Assembly: GCF_002865645.1 (NCBI RefSeq)
Contig: NW_020194589.1
Span: 1-64,000 of the forward strand
Reading direction: 5' to 3'
Source: Hyaloscypha bicolor E
Taxonomy: Eukaryota; Ascomycota; Leotiomycetes; Helotiales; Hyaloscyphaceae
Length of the DNA stretch: 64,000 nucleotides
Made by a program: the position numbers and the translations under genes. Positions 25,561 through 37,132 of this stretch are shown in pieces (within the stretch, counting starts at the first letter, position 1; each line of letters opens with the position of its first letter). The notes below the pieces were generated by a model that searched no databases, was not told the origin of the DNA, and was given only the letters and a program-made list of their open reading frames with translations.

Positions 25561-26599
25561 TATAAATACTTTATTAAAGAATATAAATAGATTACTAGAT
25601 CTCTTACTTTACTTATAAAAAAGAATATTTCCTTTAAATAATCCGAATAATATTAAGAGGCTTTTATTTGCCTAAAAGAAGCTATAATTTCTATTCTAGT
25701 TTTATAATACTATAATCTAGATCTATTTATAATAATAGAAATAAATATATCTAAAGAAATAATTACTAGCCTATTCTCTTAATAAGATTCAGAAATAGGC
25801 CTTTAGTATCCTATAGCTTATTTTTCCAAAACTATACTTCTAGTAAAGCTTAATTATGATATATATAATAAGAAAATACTTACTATAATTTAAATACTAG
25901 AGAAATAGAGAGCTAAGCTAGAAGGCCTTTAGGATACTTTCTTTAAGATCTATTCTAATTACTATATCTTAGAATACTTTATAATTACTAAGAAGCTTTC
26001 TTCTTAATAAGCTAGATAGACTAAGTTCTTATTTTACTATTATTTTAAGCTTATATATTATTCTGGAAAATTAAATAAGTAAGTAGATACTTTATTATAA
26101 AAATAAGATAAAGTAAATACTTAGGGCTAGATTAAGGAAAAGCTATAAACTCAAGTACTTTTTCCTAAAAATAAGATTAATCCGAAGATTATTTATAACT
26201 TATAGCTTATAGTAATACTTTATAAAATTAGCTTACTTAATCTGGAATTTGGCCCTAAAAACCAAATATATACTAAAGATTTCCCAGAGAAGAATATTCT
26301 TATTAGAAATATAATTCCCCTAGAAGAAAATATTCTCTTAGAAGCTTTACTAGTAAACTTTACTATAGTAGCTCTTATAAAAGTATTATTAGAGGCTCCT
26401 GCCAAGTATAATAGTTTATAACTTATAAATAAGATCCTATAAAATAATTATATATTACCGGATCTAGAGAAGCTATATATAATAGCCTAAGCCGAAAGTA
26501 ATATCTAAATACTATAAGATAATCTTCTTTTATATTATAGAAAACTTTATATTATAAAGAATAAAATAACTCTCGAATTACTTTTATAAAATATATAAT

Positions 26600-27350
26600 A
26601 AATTTCTTTCTAGATATCCTAGATATATAAAGCTCTATTAGCTATTAAAGAAGTAATATTACTAGCTATTTATAAGTAAGGATATTAATTAATACTATAG
26701 TAATTATTATACTTATAGGAGATTATATATACCTAGAAATAAGAAGCCTGGTTTACTTTATCTCTTTCTAGTTTCTAATTACTCCTAGTAATATATTATT
26801 ATAGACTTTAAGAGCTATTTAGAAAGCAAATCGGGCTATAATATAGTTATTATATTCGTGGATTACTTATCTAAATACCTAATTATAATTTCTATACGAG
26901 ATATAATTATAGTCAAGTAGCTAGTACCTCTGTTTTTACTCTATATAGTATACTAAATAAGTATTCCAGAAATAATTATATTAGATTAGGGATCCTAATT
27001 TATATCTAATTTTTAGAGTAAATTCTATATAAGAATTAGTATAAAGCTCAAGCTCTTTATAGCTAATTACTTCTAAATAGACAAATAAACGGAGATTATT
27101 AATTAGTACTTTAATTAGAGATTATGCCCGTATATTAATTATTACTAGAATAACTGAAATAAATGAGTTACTATAATTAATTATTAATAAGCCTTTCTTT
27201 AATACGAAACTATTAGCTAGTCCCTATTTATAACTAAAAAGGGCTATAAGCCTCGTATTTCTCTAGACTAGAACTCCCCTATTAAAACTAACTTACCTAA
27301 AGAGAAGCTAAATAGAAATAAAGCTAAAGTATTAGTAAATTACTTATATA
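26600..27350 (+). pseudogene. Integrase of element F
   Basis: A His/Cys-type region lies near 26.63-26.70 kb. The core reads IIDFKSYLESKSGYN then IVIIFVDYLSKYL near 26798-26880, followed by ILD*GS*FISNF near 26980-27015 (second catalytic Asp preserved; stops stand for Arg and Gln). A block ending DK*TEII near 27085-27100 is where the catalytic Glu of the motif lies. This order is typical of Gypsy integrase. Confidence 0.85.
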
Positions 27351-27689
27351 AATTATAGTAACTTGCCCAAGGCTATATAAAGCAAGTATAGGAATAATAT
27401 ATAGTATAAACTAATAAATACTACTATCTAATTAATTTCAAAGTAGGAAATAAAGTATAGGTTATTATAAAGTACTAGAAATCCGATTATCTAAGCCAGA
27501 AGCTAGGAAACTAAATAGAGGACCTATTTGAGATTCTAGAATAATATAGCTACTTATTTTTCCTAAAACTACTAGAAACTATAAAGATATATCTAGTTTT
27601 TTATATAGAGAAGCTATAAAAAGACTTCTAGAATTCTTTACTAGGTTAAGCAAATCCGGAATTACCTCTATTAATACTAGAGAATAGTA

Positions 27690-27815
27690 AATAAGAGTAT
27701 AGTATTAAACGGGTTATTATAGTTAAGCTAGTAAGAAATAGGCTAAAGTATAGAATTTAGTAAATTAGTTAGGATAAAGATCTAGTATAATATCTAGCTT
27801 TAGTACTAAGTAATA
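27690..27815 (+). pseudogene. C-terminal chromodomain of element F
   Basis: The frame starting at 27695 reads EYSIKRVIIVKLVRNRLKYR, then I with stops where Gln and Trp codons were, then DKDLV. It fits the chromodomain core E-[YW]-x-V-E-x-[IV]-L ... L-x-Y-x-[VI]-x-W-x-G-[WY]. Chromodomains of chromoviral integrases direct insertion to heterochromatin by binding methylated H3K9, which agrees with nesting in silent repeats. It is in the same frame as the integrase core. Confidence 0.8.
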
Positions 27816-27950
27816 GCTCCCTGGTTTTATAAAGTTTCTATAATAATAATATTAATATATTAGGACTTTTATAAAACCTGTAATATTAGCTAGATTATAT
27901 AAAAAATAATACTTATCCAGAATTATATAGAAATAATAATAAACCCTCCT

Positions 27951-27992
27951 AGGTTATATAGTAAAGGTACCGGCCTTTTATATATAATATCT
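27951..27992. promoter_or_regulatory. Palindrome in the 3' untranslated region of element F
   Basis: The arms AGGTTATATAGTAAAGG and CCTTTTATATATAATATCT surround TACCGG. The left arm is nearly the same as the one in the family A solo LTR (AGGTTATATGATAAAG), although F and A share no other sequence that I can see. Confidence 0.5.
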
Positions 27993-28085
27993 ATATCCGA
28001 GATACTAGTTTTATTTTGGGAAGGAGTATAATACGAAATTAAATAGATTAATGGCTTATATAAAGCTCGGGAATAAGCTTATTAT

Positions 28086-28099
28086 AAAAGAGGAGATAA
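28086..28099 (+). promoter_or_regulatory. Polypurine tract of element F
   Basis: AAAAGAGGAGATAA sits directly before the 3' LTR, the expected plus-strand priming site. Confidence 0.75.
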
Positions 28100-28373
28100 T
28101 ATTACGATTTCCAGATATCCGGTATCTGAGATGCCTTACTAGATGCCAGATGCCTCCTAGATATATATAATATGGCCGCCTCGCTAGGGAAATATACTTG
28201 GAATATACTAGAGATATTTAGAAGGCTAGCCCCTTCGGGACTAGCATACTATAGGGTGCATATACTCTCTCGCAGCCTCCTGTATTCTAGTTTTCCCTTC
28301 CTTAGCTTTGAATCATCTTTATAAGAAACCTTTTTACCTTGCTTTCCAAGCCCTAAATATCATACCCGTAATA
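28100..28373 (+). repeat. 3' LTR of element F
   Basis: It starts TATTACGATTTCCAG and ends CCCGTAATA, the same length as the 5' LTR (274 bp). It keeps many C and G that the 5' LTR lost, for example GCAGCCTCCTGTATTC against ATAGCCTCCTATATTT. Confidence 0.9.
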
Positions 28374-28378
28374 TTATA

Positions 28379-28632
28379 AATATAACTAATTTCAAGAATT
28401 AATTTTAGTAAAAGACTAATTAATACCCTTTTCTAAAACTAAAAGCATTTTCTTATATATTTCCTAGTATTTAGTCAAATATATAAAGTCTTTTATTTAA
28501 TTATAAAATATAATCCTATATAATTCATATAATTCTAATTATAAGTTTTATCTAAAATAGAAAACTAGATTTATAATATCTAATATTTATTTATATACTA
28601 TTATTTATATACTATTATACATATTTATTATA
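28379..28632 (-). repeat. 3' LTR of element B, inner part
   Basis: It matches 42357-42596 and resumes the B LTR after the F insertion. Confidence 0.8.
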
Positions 28633-29990
28633 TTAATTTTTTCTTTAGGTACTTATTTTTAAAATACCTAAAAAAACTATAAATAGCTTTATAAATATTT
28701 CTCTAAAACTTTTCTAGTTACTAGCTTTTCCTAAAAACTTCTTATAATTACTCTATTATTATATTAGATAATAAAATTAAAAATATAGTTTATTAATTCT
28801 ATTTAATTAATTTGCAAATTACTTCTAGTAATTCTTTCTTATAAAAATAATATAAATATAATATATACTATTAAATATAAAGTTTATTTAATTTCCTAAT
28901 TAATTCGCAAATCCTAATTCGGCTTCTATTTGCGAATAAATTATTATTTTATAGGCCCAAGAGCTTAGAAAAGCTAATTTGATTTTCTAGTTTATTTATA
29001 AATTCCTTTTTTGAAATTTTCTAAATATTTCTAATATAGAGCTAATTCCGAATTTATAATTATTATTCGGAGAGAGAATATTATAAAAAAGCCTTTCTTT
29101 TTCTATTAATTAATTCTTTTTTCCTTTAATTATAATATTATATCTAGCTTTTTTTTATTTCTTGCCTTTCTTTTCTAAGTTCTTTTTAAGCCTTTTTTAA
29201 GCTCTTTTAAACTTCTTTTAAGCTTTTTTCTAATTTCCTCTTCTATTTCTTTATCTATTAAAATAAATTCTCTTTTTAGTATTTATTACCTATTACTAAT
29301 TATTTGGCTAATACTTTTATAGCCTTGATTTTCTTTTATTATTTTTAATATTTAAGAATATTATTAAGTTTCCCGATCTTATTTATATTAAAAGCAATAA
29401 TTACTTAATATATAATTACTATTATTTCAAGAATAAAAATTATAATTCTATAAATTATAATTTCCTTTTTTTATTTCCTATTCTAATACTATTTAAGATT
29501 ATTTAAATATATATAATATAATTAAACCGCTTTCTCTAAGCTATAAATATATATAAGTATTTTGCCTAGCCTTTACTTAAAAAGAAAAAGACTATTATTA
29601 TCTTTTTTCTATACTAAACTTTATATATTTCTTATATTAAAGCTATTATTTAAAGCTAATAAATTCTTCTAATAATTCAAGAAACAGATTAAGTAATTCT
29701 TACTAGCTTAATATAAATATAAAGTATTCTTAAAGATATAATTAATATTCTTTAATATTAAATAACCTTATTTTCTTTTTATTTCTTACTAATAGCTAAT
29801 AACTTTCTAGACTAATTTATTATTTATTTCTTAAAAGAATTCTAATAAGAATAATAATAAAAATAGTAGAAACTAGTTATAAGAATAAGATATTTATAAA
29901 ATATAGAAATTAAGGTTTTTAGAATTTTTAAGAATTTTTATATAGTTTTTCTAAAAGCAAATATATGGTTTTTTAATAATTTCCTAATAA
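28633..29990. other. 3' untranslated region of element B
   Basis: About 1.35 kb of T-rich DNA lies between the chromodomain and the 3' LTR. I recognise no domain here; it may be a long untranslated region or a further RIPed frame. Confidence 0.4.
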
Positions 29991-30044
29991 AAATATTTAT
30001 TTTTTATATTTCTATTTAACTAATAGTATTATAATATTATTCTT

Positions 30045-30480
30045 TTCTAAGTATTCTTATAATTTTTGAATGATATCCTCTAGATTACTTAATAGTTCTT
30101 ATATATTATCCGCTAGTAAATAGTTCTTTTAATAAATAAAATATTTTCTTTCTTTTCTGCTTTTTTTATAAGCTATAATAGATTTTACTTTAAATTCCTC
30201 TTTATTCTTAATCTCGACCGGTTCTAGTTTTACTATAATACTAGCCTATAAATACTATAGTTTCAAGAAAGAAATATAAAAAATATTATAAATCTAATAA
30301 AATAGTAATAATTTCAAGTAATATATTTATTTATATATTTCTATAATTTTTAAAACTTTAAAGAAACCGAGATATTTATTTATTTACTTTATATTAGGTT
30401 ATAGCTATTAAATATTCTTTATATAAAATATAACTTTATTATATATCTTAAATTTCTTATTAATATTCTTTTTATTATAG
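30045..30480 (-). pseudogene. Integrase C-terminus and chromodomain of element B
   Basis: On the minus strand, near 30.35 kb, I read YLGFFKVLKIIEIYK, then YLKLLL and IYNIFYIFLLE: the 'L-G-P-F-x-V ... Y-x-L-x-L-P ... H-[PN]-V-F-H-V-S-L-L' linker typical of Gypsy integrases. It is followed at about 30045-30215 by EEFKVKSIIAYKKS, then KYFIY and ELLSNLEDII, a chromodomain ending in the usual 'W-E-P-x-x-N-L' block. Domain order and position agree with RT at 39 kb once G is removed. Confidence 0.75.
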
Positions 30481-30998
30481 TACTTTTTTTATATATTTAC
30501 TATTTCTTATAATTATTTCTCTAGTATTTTCTATTTTATTTAAATTCTTTATATTCTTTTCTATATTACTAGTATTTCTTTTTCTAGAATATTATTTTTA
30601 ATATATAATTTAATACTAGAATAGAATTTATATAATATATAAAATAGAAATATTTCTATTATTAAATATATAAAGTTATTATATATAAATTCTATAAAAG
30701 CAAGCTTTATTATCTAGTTATTTTACTAATAGCTAATATAATACTTTAAGTATTATTTTAGAATTTAATTTAGATTCTTTAATTATTTATTAATTTATAA
30801 ATAAAATATTATATTTAGCTATTACTAAATCTTTAAATAAAAATATAAACTTAATTAGAACTTATTTATAAAAACAAATTCTTTATTAAAGGTTATATTT
30901 ATAAATATACTAAAGTCTTTAATAATATAATATATAAATAGCTTTATTAGTTTAAAAGCCGAAATCTTTTTAGTAATTAAAATATATTATATTATTAT

Positions 30999-31280
30999 TG
31001 GTTTACTAGTAATACATGGCACCGTTATATAGGTATAGAAATACTAGTTGCATTAGTTAGTAAAGTTATTATTATTCAGAAATAGGAATTGCAGTATCGT
31101 AGTATTAATATGCGATCCCTAAATCTACTAAGCCTAAAGGGGTCTAGTCTACTAGTCGAGTTACTAATGGGACGCGAGGTCACATAACCATGTCCCGTAT
31201 CCCATGTCCTATTACCCATGTCCCGTGTCCCGTGTCCCGTGACTACGCACGTGACTCCCAAAGAAATAGCTATACTAATA
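30999..31280 (-). repeat. 3' LTR of element G (well preserved)
   Basis: It starts TGGTTTACTAG and ends ATACTAATA. It contains a 7-bp tandem array of the GTCCCGT type at about 31193-31241 and GCACGTGAC near 31246-31254. It is far less RIPed than its partner at 37133-37414. Confidence 0.9.
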
Positions 31281-31401
31281 CTGGAAACTCTCTAAAAACG
31301 CAAAAAATAGTATCTTCCTCCGATTATATATAAATTCCCTAACCCGGCCTAGTACCAGATTTCCTAAATACTCTATATATCCATATTACTTCCGAGGTTT
31401 T

Positions 31402-31440
31402 AGTTACATACCAAAGGCCACGGCCTTTTGCACGTGACTT
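31402..31440. promoter_or_regulatory. Best-preserved copy of the CACGTG palindrome, in element G
   Basis: The arms are GTTACATACCAAAGGCC and GGCCTTTTGCACGTGAC around an AC spacer. The right arm is intact. It lies between the RNase H end and the 3' LTR, so on the coding strand it is in the 3' untranslated region. Confidence 0.65.
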
Positions 31441-31631
31441 CCCCTCCCATAATATCCTCTTATCCTATATATCTATTTCCCGCCCTATCCGTACTCGACC
31501 TATTCTTTTATATCCAATTATATAATATTTATATTAATTAGGTACTTGAGGACATTTATTAGCTTTAATTTTATTATAGAATCGGCAGAATTCGATTCTC
31601 TTTTAATCTATTTAACTTCTATAATCTCTCA

Positions 31632-31832
31632 TTATTCGTATACCTGGCAGAGGCATATTATATTAATTATTAGACGCTTTTCTCGAGTAGTTCCTAATTT
31701 AATAAGGCATTCGTATAACGACTTCGAATCTATATAAACTACTAGTAATAGTTTTATTTCTAGTACTCTATTAATTATAGATTTAACTAAAGTACCTATA
31801 TTAAAGCCGTAAGCCATACTATAGAGTTCCAA
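31632..31832 (-). pseudogene. RNase H domain of the Copia polyprotein (G), open for 66 codons
   Basis: This is the longest recognisable open stretch in the window. On the minus strand it begins ELYSMAYGF and continues VVYIDSKSLYECLIKLGTTR, then KRLIINIICL. These match the Copia RNase H block 'D-S-x-S-L-Y-[DE]-x-[LV]-x-K-L-[GS]-T-T-x-E-K-R-L-x-I-D'. RNase H removes the RNA strand during reverse transcription. The ATG at 31832 is only the first Met of the surviving stretch, not a protein start; the domain is the C-terminal part of a polyprotein of well over 1000 residues. A catalytic Asp (DSKSL) remains. Confidence 0.8.
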
Positions 31833-32199
31833 AGCTAGAACGCTTCTAGTAACTTTCTTGTATTTAGTAGAAAACTAGTAAATAATATTAGTATATCTAG
31901 TTCCGTTTACTAGAACTATAATATATCCGATTTGGGAGGAGAGATCTCTATTATTTGCAAATAAAGCATTCGTAAAAATAATTAAATATAAGAACTCTTT
32001 TACTAGCTTTACGAATCTTAGTTCTCTGGCGGCATTCTTAATTTACTATTAAATACGCTTATTAAGTACCTTTATATTAGTTTCCGAGGGTTTAATAGCT
32101 TAAGCAGTAATTAATAAGTCATATAAAGCTTCTAGTTAATAGACTAATATAATATATACTTCTTTAGTATATTAGGTAATATATTAGTTCTTAATAGAG

Positions 32200-33370
32200 A
32201 GATCTTAACGAATAGTGCCCTTACTACTTATAGTAGTAGTATTCTTTATAGAAATAATTCGGAGGTTTTTATACTAGTATTCCTATATAAGAGTAATTCT
32301 AGTAATATTCATATAAATAATACCTCTATTAAACTTGAGATTATAATTAATAATAAGGCATTTATACTTTTTATCTAAGAACTTAGCCTCTTAGAGCTTT
32401 AATTACTCTATCTTCGCAAAATTATTATTTCTAATAAATAGAGTATTATTAGTTTAAAGACTAATAATTCCGAAGAATTACTTACTATAGAAAAGGCAAG
32501 AATTATAAGTTAATTATTTCATGGAAAGCTTATTAATATAATAGGAATAGTAAGTCTTGAACTAGTAATTCCTAGCTTCTAGTATACCATATAGTAGTTT
32601 TATAACCTTTAGAACTAAATTATTATTTAGATTTAGCTCTCTAGTAAGCTTATAAGATAAGTTAATATAAAAATTATAATTAAGCAAAATTATTAATTAG
32701 ATATAAGCTTGCGAGATATTATATAAATATAGCTCTATAGTATCTATTATTATAGTAGTAATACTAAGAATAATTCTCTAGCTAATATATTAAATAGTAG
32801 GTAATTATATTAATATTATATGTTTTTTACTATTATTATAAGCCTGAATAACTAGTCTTGACTTCTTAAACTCTCTCTCTATATTCTTATTCTTAATCTT
32901 ATTAATAAACCGGGAATTAAAGATATATACTTCCTTTAGTACCTGAGATCTAGAAATAATCTCAAATATGCCCTTTTCTAGGAGGCTAGTAACTTTAACT
33001 TAACAGGAATCCTTATATAGGTTATTATCTTATAGAAATATTATAATATCCGGGTTCTTGCAAGGGTATCCTCTACTATACTTTAGTAAAATAGCAGGAA
33101 TGGCAGGAGAAATCATACCTATATTACTTTTAGTCTCGCTATAAAGTTTGAAAACAGGTTCAGGTTCAGGGCTATTAGTAATAACCTTAATATCCCCTAT
33201 ATAAAAGGGCTTTATAAAGATTAAACAGAAGGTAGTATTACTATATAATAGAGCTAGTACGTAGTCCTCTCCATTAATAGCTACTAGCTTATATAACCTA
33301 TCCTAATTACTAGATTAACTAGTATTTCCTTTATATTATACGAGAATATCCGAATTCAAGGGAAGTTTAT
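32200..33370 (-). pseudogene. Reverse transcriptase region of element G
   Basis: The minus strand reads EDYVLALLYSNTTFC near 33.29 kb, then SPEPEPVFKL near 33.16 kb, LLEKGIFEIISRSQV near 32.97 kb and FNSRFINKIKN near 32.89 kb. These are the linker and N-terminal RT blocks of fungal Copia polyproteins. The catalytic Y-V-D-D box should lie near 32.3-32.6 kb; I could not place it with certainty. Confidence 0.7.
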
Positions 33371-33539
33371 AGATATTAGTAATACTAGGACTATTTCGGG
33401 TATTTAGGGCATTCGTAATCTGGTATCTAGCTTAAAGCTTCTGAATTTCCACTATTGCCTTCTTAAGTACTACTAATTACTATAATATAATTAGTAATAG
33501 AGTATTATATTTGGTTATTCAGAATAAAGTACTATAAAC

Positions 33540-34020
33540 CAAGAGGGTTAGGATAATGCCATTAGGTCTAGCAGAATTATTAATAGCCTTAAAAGCTATT
33601 TAGAGTATAATATCCTTATTAATTCTATTAATTTTGGCTATAATAATAAGATAAGTATATTAAATCAGGCTATAGTAGTATTCTATAATTCCGACGGAAC
33701 TATAAGCTTCTATAGAAACGATTTTAATCTTAGTTCCTATAGTATTCGCAAGCTAAGCGAACTCCTTACTAGTAAACTACTTTCCGGTATCTACTATAAT
33801 CTAATTAGGAGAGCCTAAATAGGTATTAATCTAATACTACTTTAGGGTATCCCAAGTATATAATATACTAATATTTTAAAGCCATTAGCCGGCTTAATAT
33901 CTAGTACTTTTATTAATAATATAAAGTATAGGCTTACCGGAAATATAGAAAATATTAATAATAATAAAGTAATTAAAGCTAATATTATCTCTTAAGTTAA
34001 ACTTAAATTATTCCGGTAAT
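33540..34020 (-). pseudogene. Integrase of element G
   Basis: The minus strand reads KFG*LPE*FKFNLRDNISFN near 34.02 kb, then GKPILYIINKSTRY near 33.92 kb, PN*IIVDTGK*FTSKEFA near 33.79 kb (second catalytic Asp) and SVGIIEYYYSLI near 33.69 kb (catalytic Glu). The block NNSARPNGIILTLLVYSTLF follows near 33.56 kb. Stops replace Gln, Arg and Trp. This is a Copia-type integrase, upstream of the RT. Confidence 0.85.
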
Positions 34021-34989
34021 TATCCGAATTTCTAGTATTATTTATAATACTTTATAAGGTACTTAAGGGCTTCTATATTAATATTATAGCCTGCTTATTC
34101 TAGTATGTTTTAAAGCTTACTAATAAATAGATAACTAAAATAGTAGTATAGATATTATAATTTAATCTCTATAAGAAAGCAGGGATTATAAATAAAGAAT
34201 TCGGAAATAAAGTTTTATAAAATAGTATTCTAAAGCAAGAAAGAATATCTAAAACATTATATTATAAATATAAAACATTTATTAGAAATAATAAAATAAT
34301 TAGTAAGATTATTAAAATAGATTCCTAGCTTATTTATATTAGCCAAGCTAAGTAAAAATAAAGTCTTTATAGGCATAATATGAAATTATACTTACCTAAT
34401 TAGTATTCTTACTATTATAGATCTAATAGAGAATATAGATCCGATACTAAACTAGATATTAACTTAATCTTTAGTGGTTTTATTAAGTTAAATACTACTA
34501 TTAGTTTGCTATAAAGCTTAGAATTAGTCAGAACTAGTAATTAAGAATCTGGAGGCTCCGGTATTAATTACGACTTCATAAAAGTAGTAAATATTATATC
34601 TTAATATATTATTAATTATAAATATCTGGGCGTCTTTTATTTATTTAATAGGCTTTAAAATATGGTTTTCGCCTATTATCTAGTATATAAGGGAAAGGAA
34701 AATAAGATTATCTATAAGAGTATTAGTTATAGGGATAATAAAAGTAGGGGCTATAAGAGTAGCTAGGAAGCTCTTAATAAAAGTAAAATAGGAATTAGAG
34801 TAATATTTCTCTCCTTTATCCGTTTCTACTAGTAAGGCTTTAAAAGTATTACTTACTAGTTTATCCTTATTATTCTCGTTATTTTCTTCTCTTTTGAATT
34901 TAGTAATATACTATATATAAATACTACTAAAGCGTTTATTAAAGTTACGGATATTTCGAGATCTAAATTAGTAAATATTTCTATTCTTA

Positions 34990-36600
34990 AATCGAGCCTT
35001 CTTAGTCTCTTATTCCTCCGGTATATGCTTTTATAAGCGGTATTCGGGTCTCTTATATATAAAATACGACTTCGGAGTATAATTATTATAGTTACAGGGC
35101 TTAAAATAGTTATTACGGGTTCCGAAGTTATGACTGGGTCCGTATTAATAATTTCCGGACAGGCAGTAATTTAGAGGGTTTTGAGAATAGTATTATTAAT
35201 TAATAAAGAGGATCTCGGTATTAATTTATTATTTCTTCTTATAGGTAGTAATAAATAATTAGAGCTTATTAATAAGTTAGCCGAGATTAGAAGGAAGATC
35301 CGAGACTATATATTAGTATACTAGTATACCTTAATAAGAAATAATAATCTTATTATATAGGAATTCGGTATTTTATAGAGCAAATACTAGTCTATATTAT
35401 AATTTATATAGGTTATTAATTAGTAACTAGACGAGCTTAAATATTATCTTTTTAGGGTATTAAGCTATTATAATTATTATTATAGTAGTATTCTACTTAT
35501 CTAAGTTTTAATATTAGAAACCAGGGCCTTTAAAGAAGCTGCAAATATTTATATAGGCCTCTTTATATATATATTAAGAAAGCTAGTTATTATAAAAGTA
35601 ATCTTATACTAGTTCTTTTAATATAGTAGGAAAAGCTCTTACTAATACCTCTTATAGAAGCTCTATATATTAGTAGATATCGAGGAAAATAGCGAGTTTT
35701 TAGTCGAAACTACTATTAGTTCTATTATATTTCTGTGTTTTAGTATATATCTTTATTACTTTTCTAATTAGCTTTATAGTAAGAGGGCTAGCTAAAGGGC
35801 TATTTAAAGGTAATAGAGGTAGTAGAAGTAGTAGAAATCCGTTATTACTAGCTTTCTGCGGTCTGGTACTAGTAGGAGTAATTATAGATAATAAAGGAAT
35901 ATAAGTAATAATTGGTTTAGTTTATTAATTTCTTATAATATTATTATTAAGGGATATATATAATAAAATAATAGGGCCCGTATTAAGGTCTAGTCTAGTA
36001 GTAATAATATTAGCTATAGTCTAGGTATATTACTTTTCTTCCTAAATAGTATTAACTAAGGATTATATAATAGTAAGTTTCTTATTATTTTATTTAATAT
36101 AAATACTACTATATTATAAAATAGCTCGTAATTTATATAATATATATTAATCTAGATAATTAAGTACTTCGAGGTCAAAATCGCTAAAATCTTTCTTAAA
36201 TAATTCCTAGAGATTATTATTAGTCGACTTCTTTACCTTATACTAGAATAGTCTAGTATTAAGGTAATCTAAGACTTCCTTATTACTATAAATAATTAGG
36301 TTAATACTATCTTTCTATTTCTTTACCTATATATATTTATCCCATAGTTCTACTATACTAAATCCCTAGAGTTAAGCCCTTCTTAATATATGTGTGATTT
36401 ATAGCAAGAGAGGTTCGAAGATAAGGTAGTTTATAGTAAGTTCGTAGAAAGGGTTCGGTAGTAAAAGTATCTAGTTATCTGGTTCAGATATCAGATATCT
36501 AGTTTAGATACCAGATACCTGGTTTAGATATTAGATGCCCCAGATATCTAGAGGTATTATAGGTATTAAAGTAAATATTTCGCTTTTAAATATTTCGTCT
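34990..36600 (-). pseudogene. Gag of element G with zinc knuckle remnant
   Basis: At 35012-35072 the minus strand reads KSYFIYKRPEY, then RL*KHIPEE. With Cys now Tyr it fits the Copia-type knuckle 'C-F-[VI]-C-x4-C-x-S-x-K-H-[ST]-x-E-E'. Gag would run from about 36.6 kb to here. The start codon is not identifiable. Confidence 0.65.
36478..36537 (-). repeat. Three 20-bp tandem repeats in the 5' part of element G
   Basis: The units are TCTGGTTCAGATATCAGATA, TCTAGTTTAGATACCAGATA and CCTGGTTTAGATATTAGATG. They differ only by C/T or G/A, so RIP or simple drift explains the divergence. Confidence 0.75.
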
Positions 36601-36896
36601 ATAATGAGAAATTTAGGAAGTAAAATATTATAATTCCGGGAGGGTCTAAAGCTCGAAGAACTCGATTTAATAGTAAAATCAAAGTAGTAGTTAAAAAGTT
36701 TTAAGGATATATATAGAGTATATATTCCGGAGAAAGTATCCCGTAAATACGGGTATTATATAAGTAGAAAAGATAGGTTCCAAGAAGGTAGTCTTAGGGT
36801 CAAAAGAAGTTAGTTTTAAAGGATAATAGATAGTTAAATAAATAAATAGTTAAATAGCTAACTACTTATTAATTAGCAAGAACTAGAGTCTTCTTC

Positions 36897-37110
36897 CTTA
36901 GGCTACCGGATACTTTATAAAGTTAATAAGTAATTTCCCTCTTTAATAAAGTAATTATTAGTCCTTAGTAAGAGCTAGCTATTTTCTCTCTTAGGCTACC
37001 GGATACTTTATAGAATTAATAGATAATTCCCCTCTTTAATATAGACTAGTTTAATTTTACTATAGGCTACCGGATGCTTCTTTAGCTCAAAAGATTCTAT
37101 TCTCTAATCT
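36897..37110 (-). repeat. Three dispersed direct repeats in the 5' leader of element G
   Basis: GGCTACCGGATRCTT starts at 36901, 36994 and 37065. The first two units share a longer tail (TAAT/AAGT...CCCTCTTTAATA). They lie just inside the 5' LTR, the usual place of the packaging and dimerisation signal; that role is only inferred. Confidence 0.65.
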
Positions 37111-37132
37111 ATATATATAAACTAATTAGTAT

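Larger units (their letters stand above)
21688..28373 (+). mobile_element. Element F: Ty3/Gypsy chromovirus (6.7 kb) inserted in the B LTR
   Basis: The element has two 274-bp direct LTRs, 21688-21961 and 28100-28373. The target duplication is TTGTA at 21683-21687 and TTATA at 28374-28378; the single difference is a G-to-A change in TpG, as RIP makes. The intact right LTR of B reads AATACTTATAAATATAAC across the same point at about 42350, an empty site. Internal order on the plus strand is gag with zinc knuckle, protease, RT, integrase, chromodomain, polypurine tract. Every domain can be read but carries RIP substitutions. By my reading gag, protease-RT and integrase fall in three different frames, so at least one indel or a natural frameshift is present. 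Confidence 0.92.

Noticed and set aside
26220..26405. 61-codon minus-strand open frame
   Set aside because: Antisense to the pol region of element F.
31076..31261. 61-codon minus-strand frame with repeated GTRDMGNRTWDTGHG-like residues
   Set aside because: It is the GTCCCGT-type tandem array of the G LTR read as protein; LTR, not coding.
31546..31737. 63-codon plus-strand open frame
   Set aside because: Antisense shadow of the Copia RNase H region.
36478..36537. CRISPR-like array
   Set aside because: The 20-bp units are directly adjacent without spacers and lie in a retrotransposon leader.
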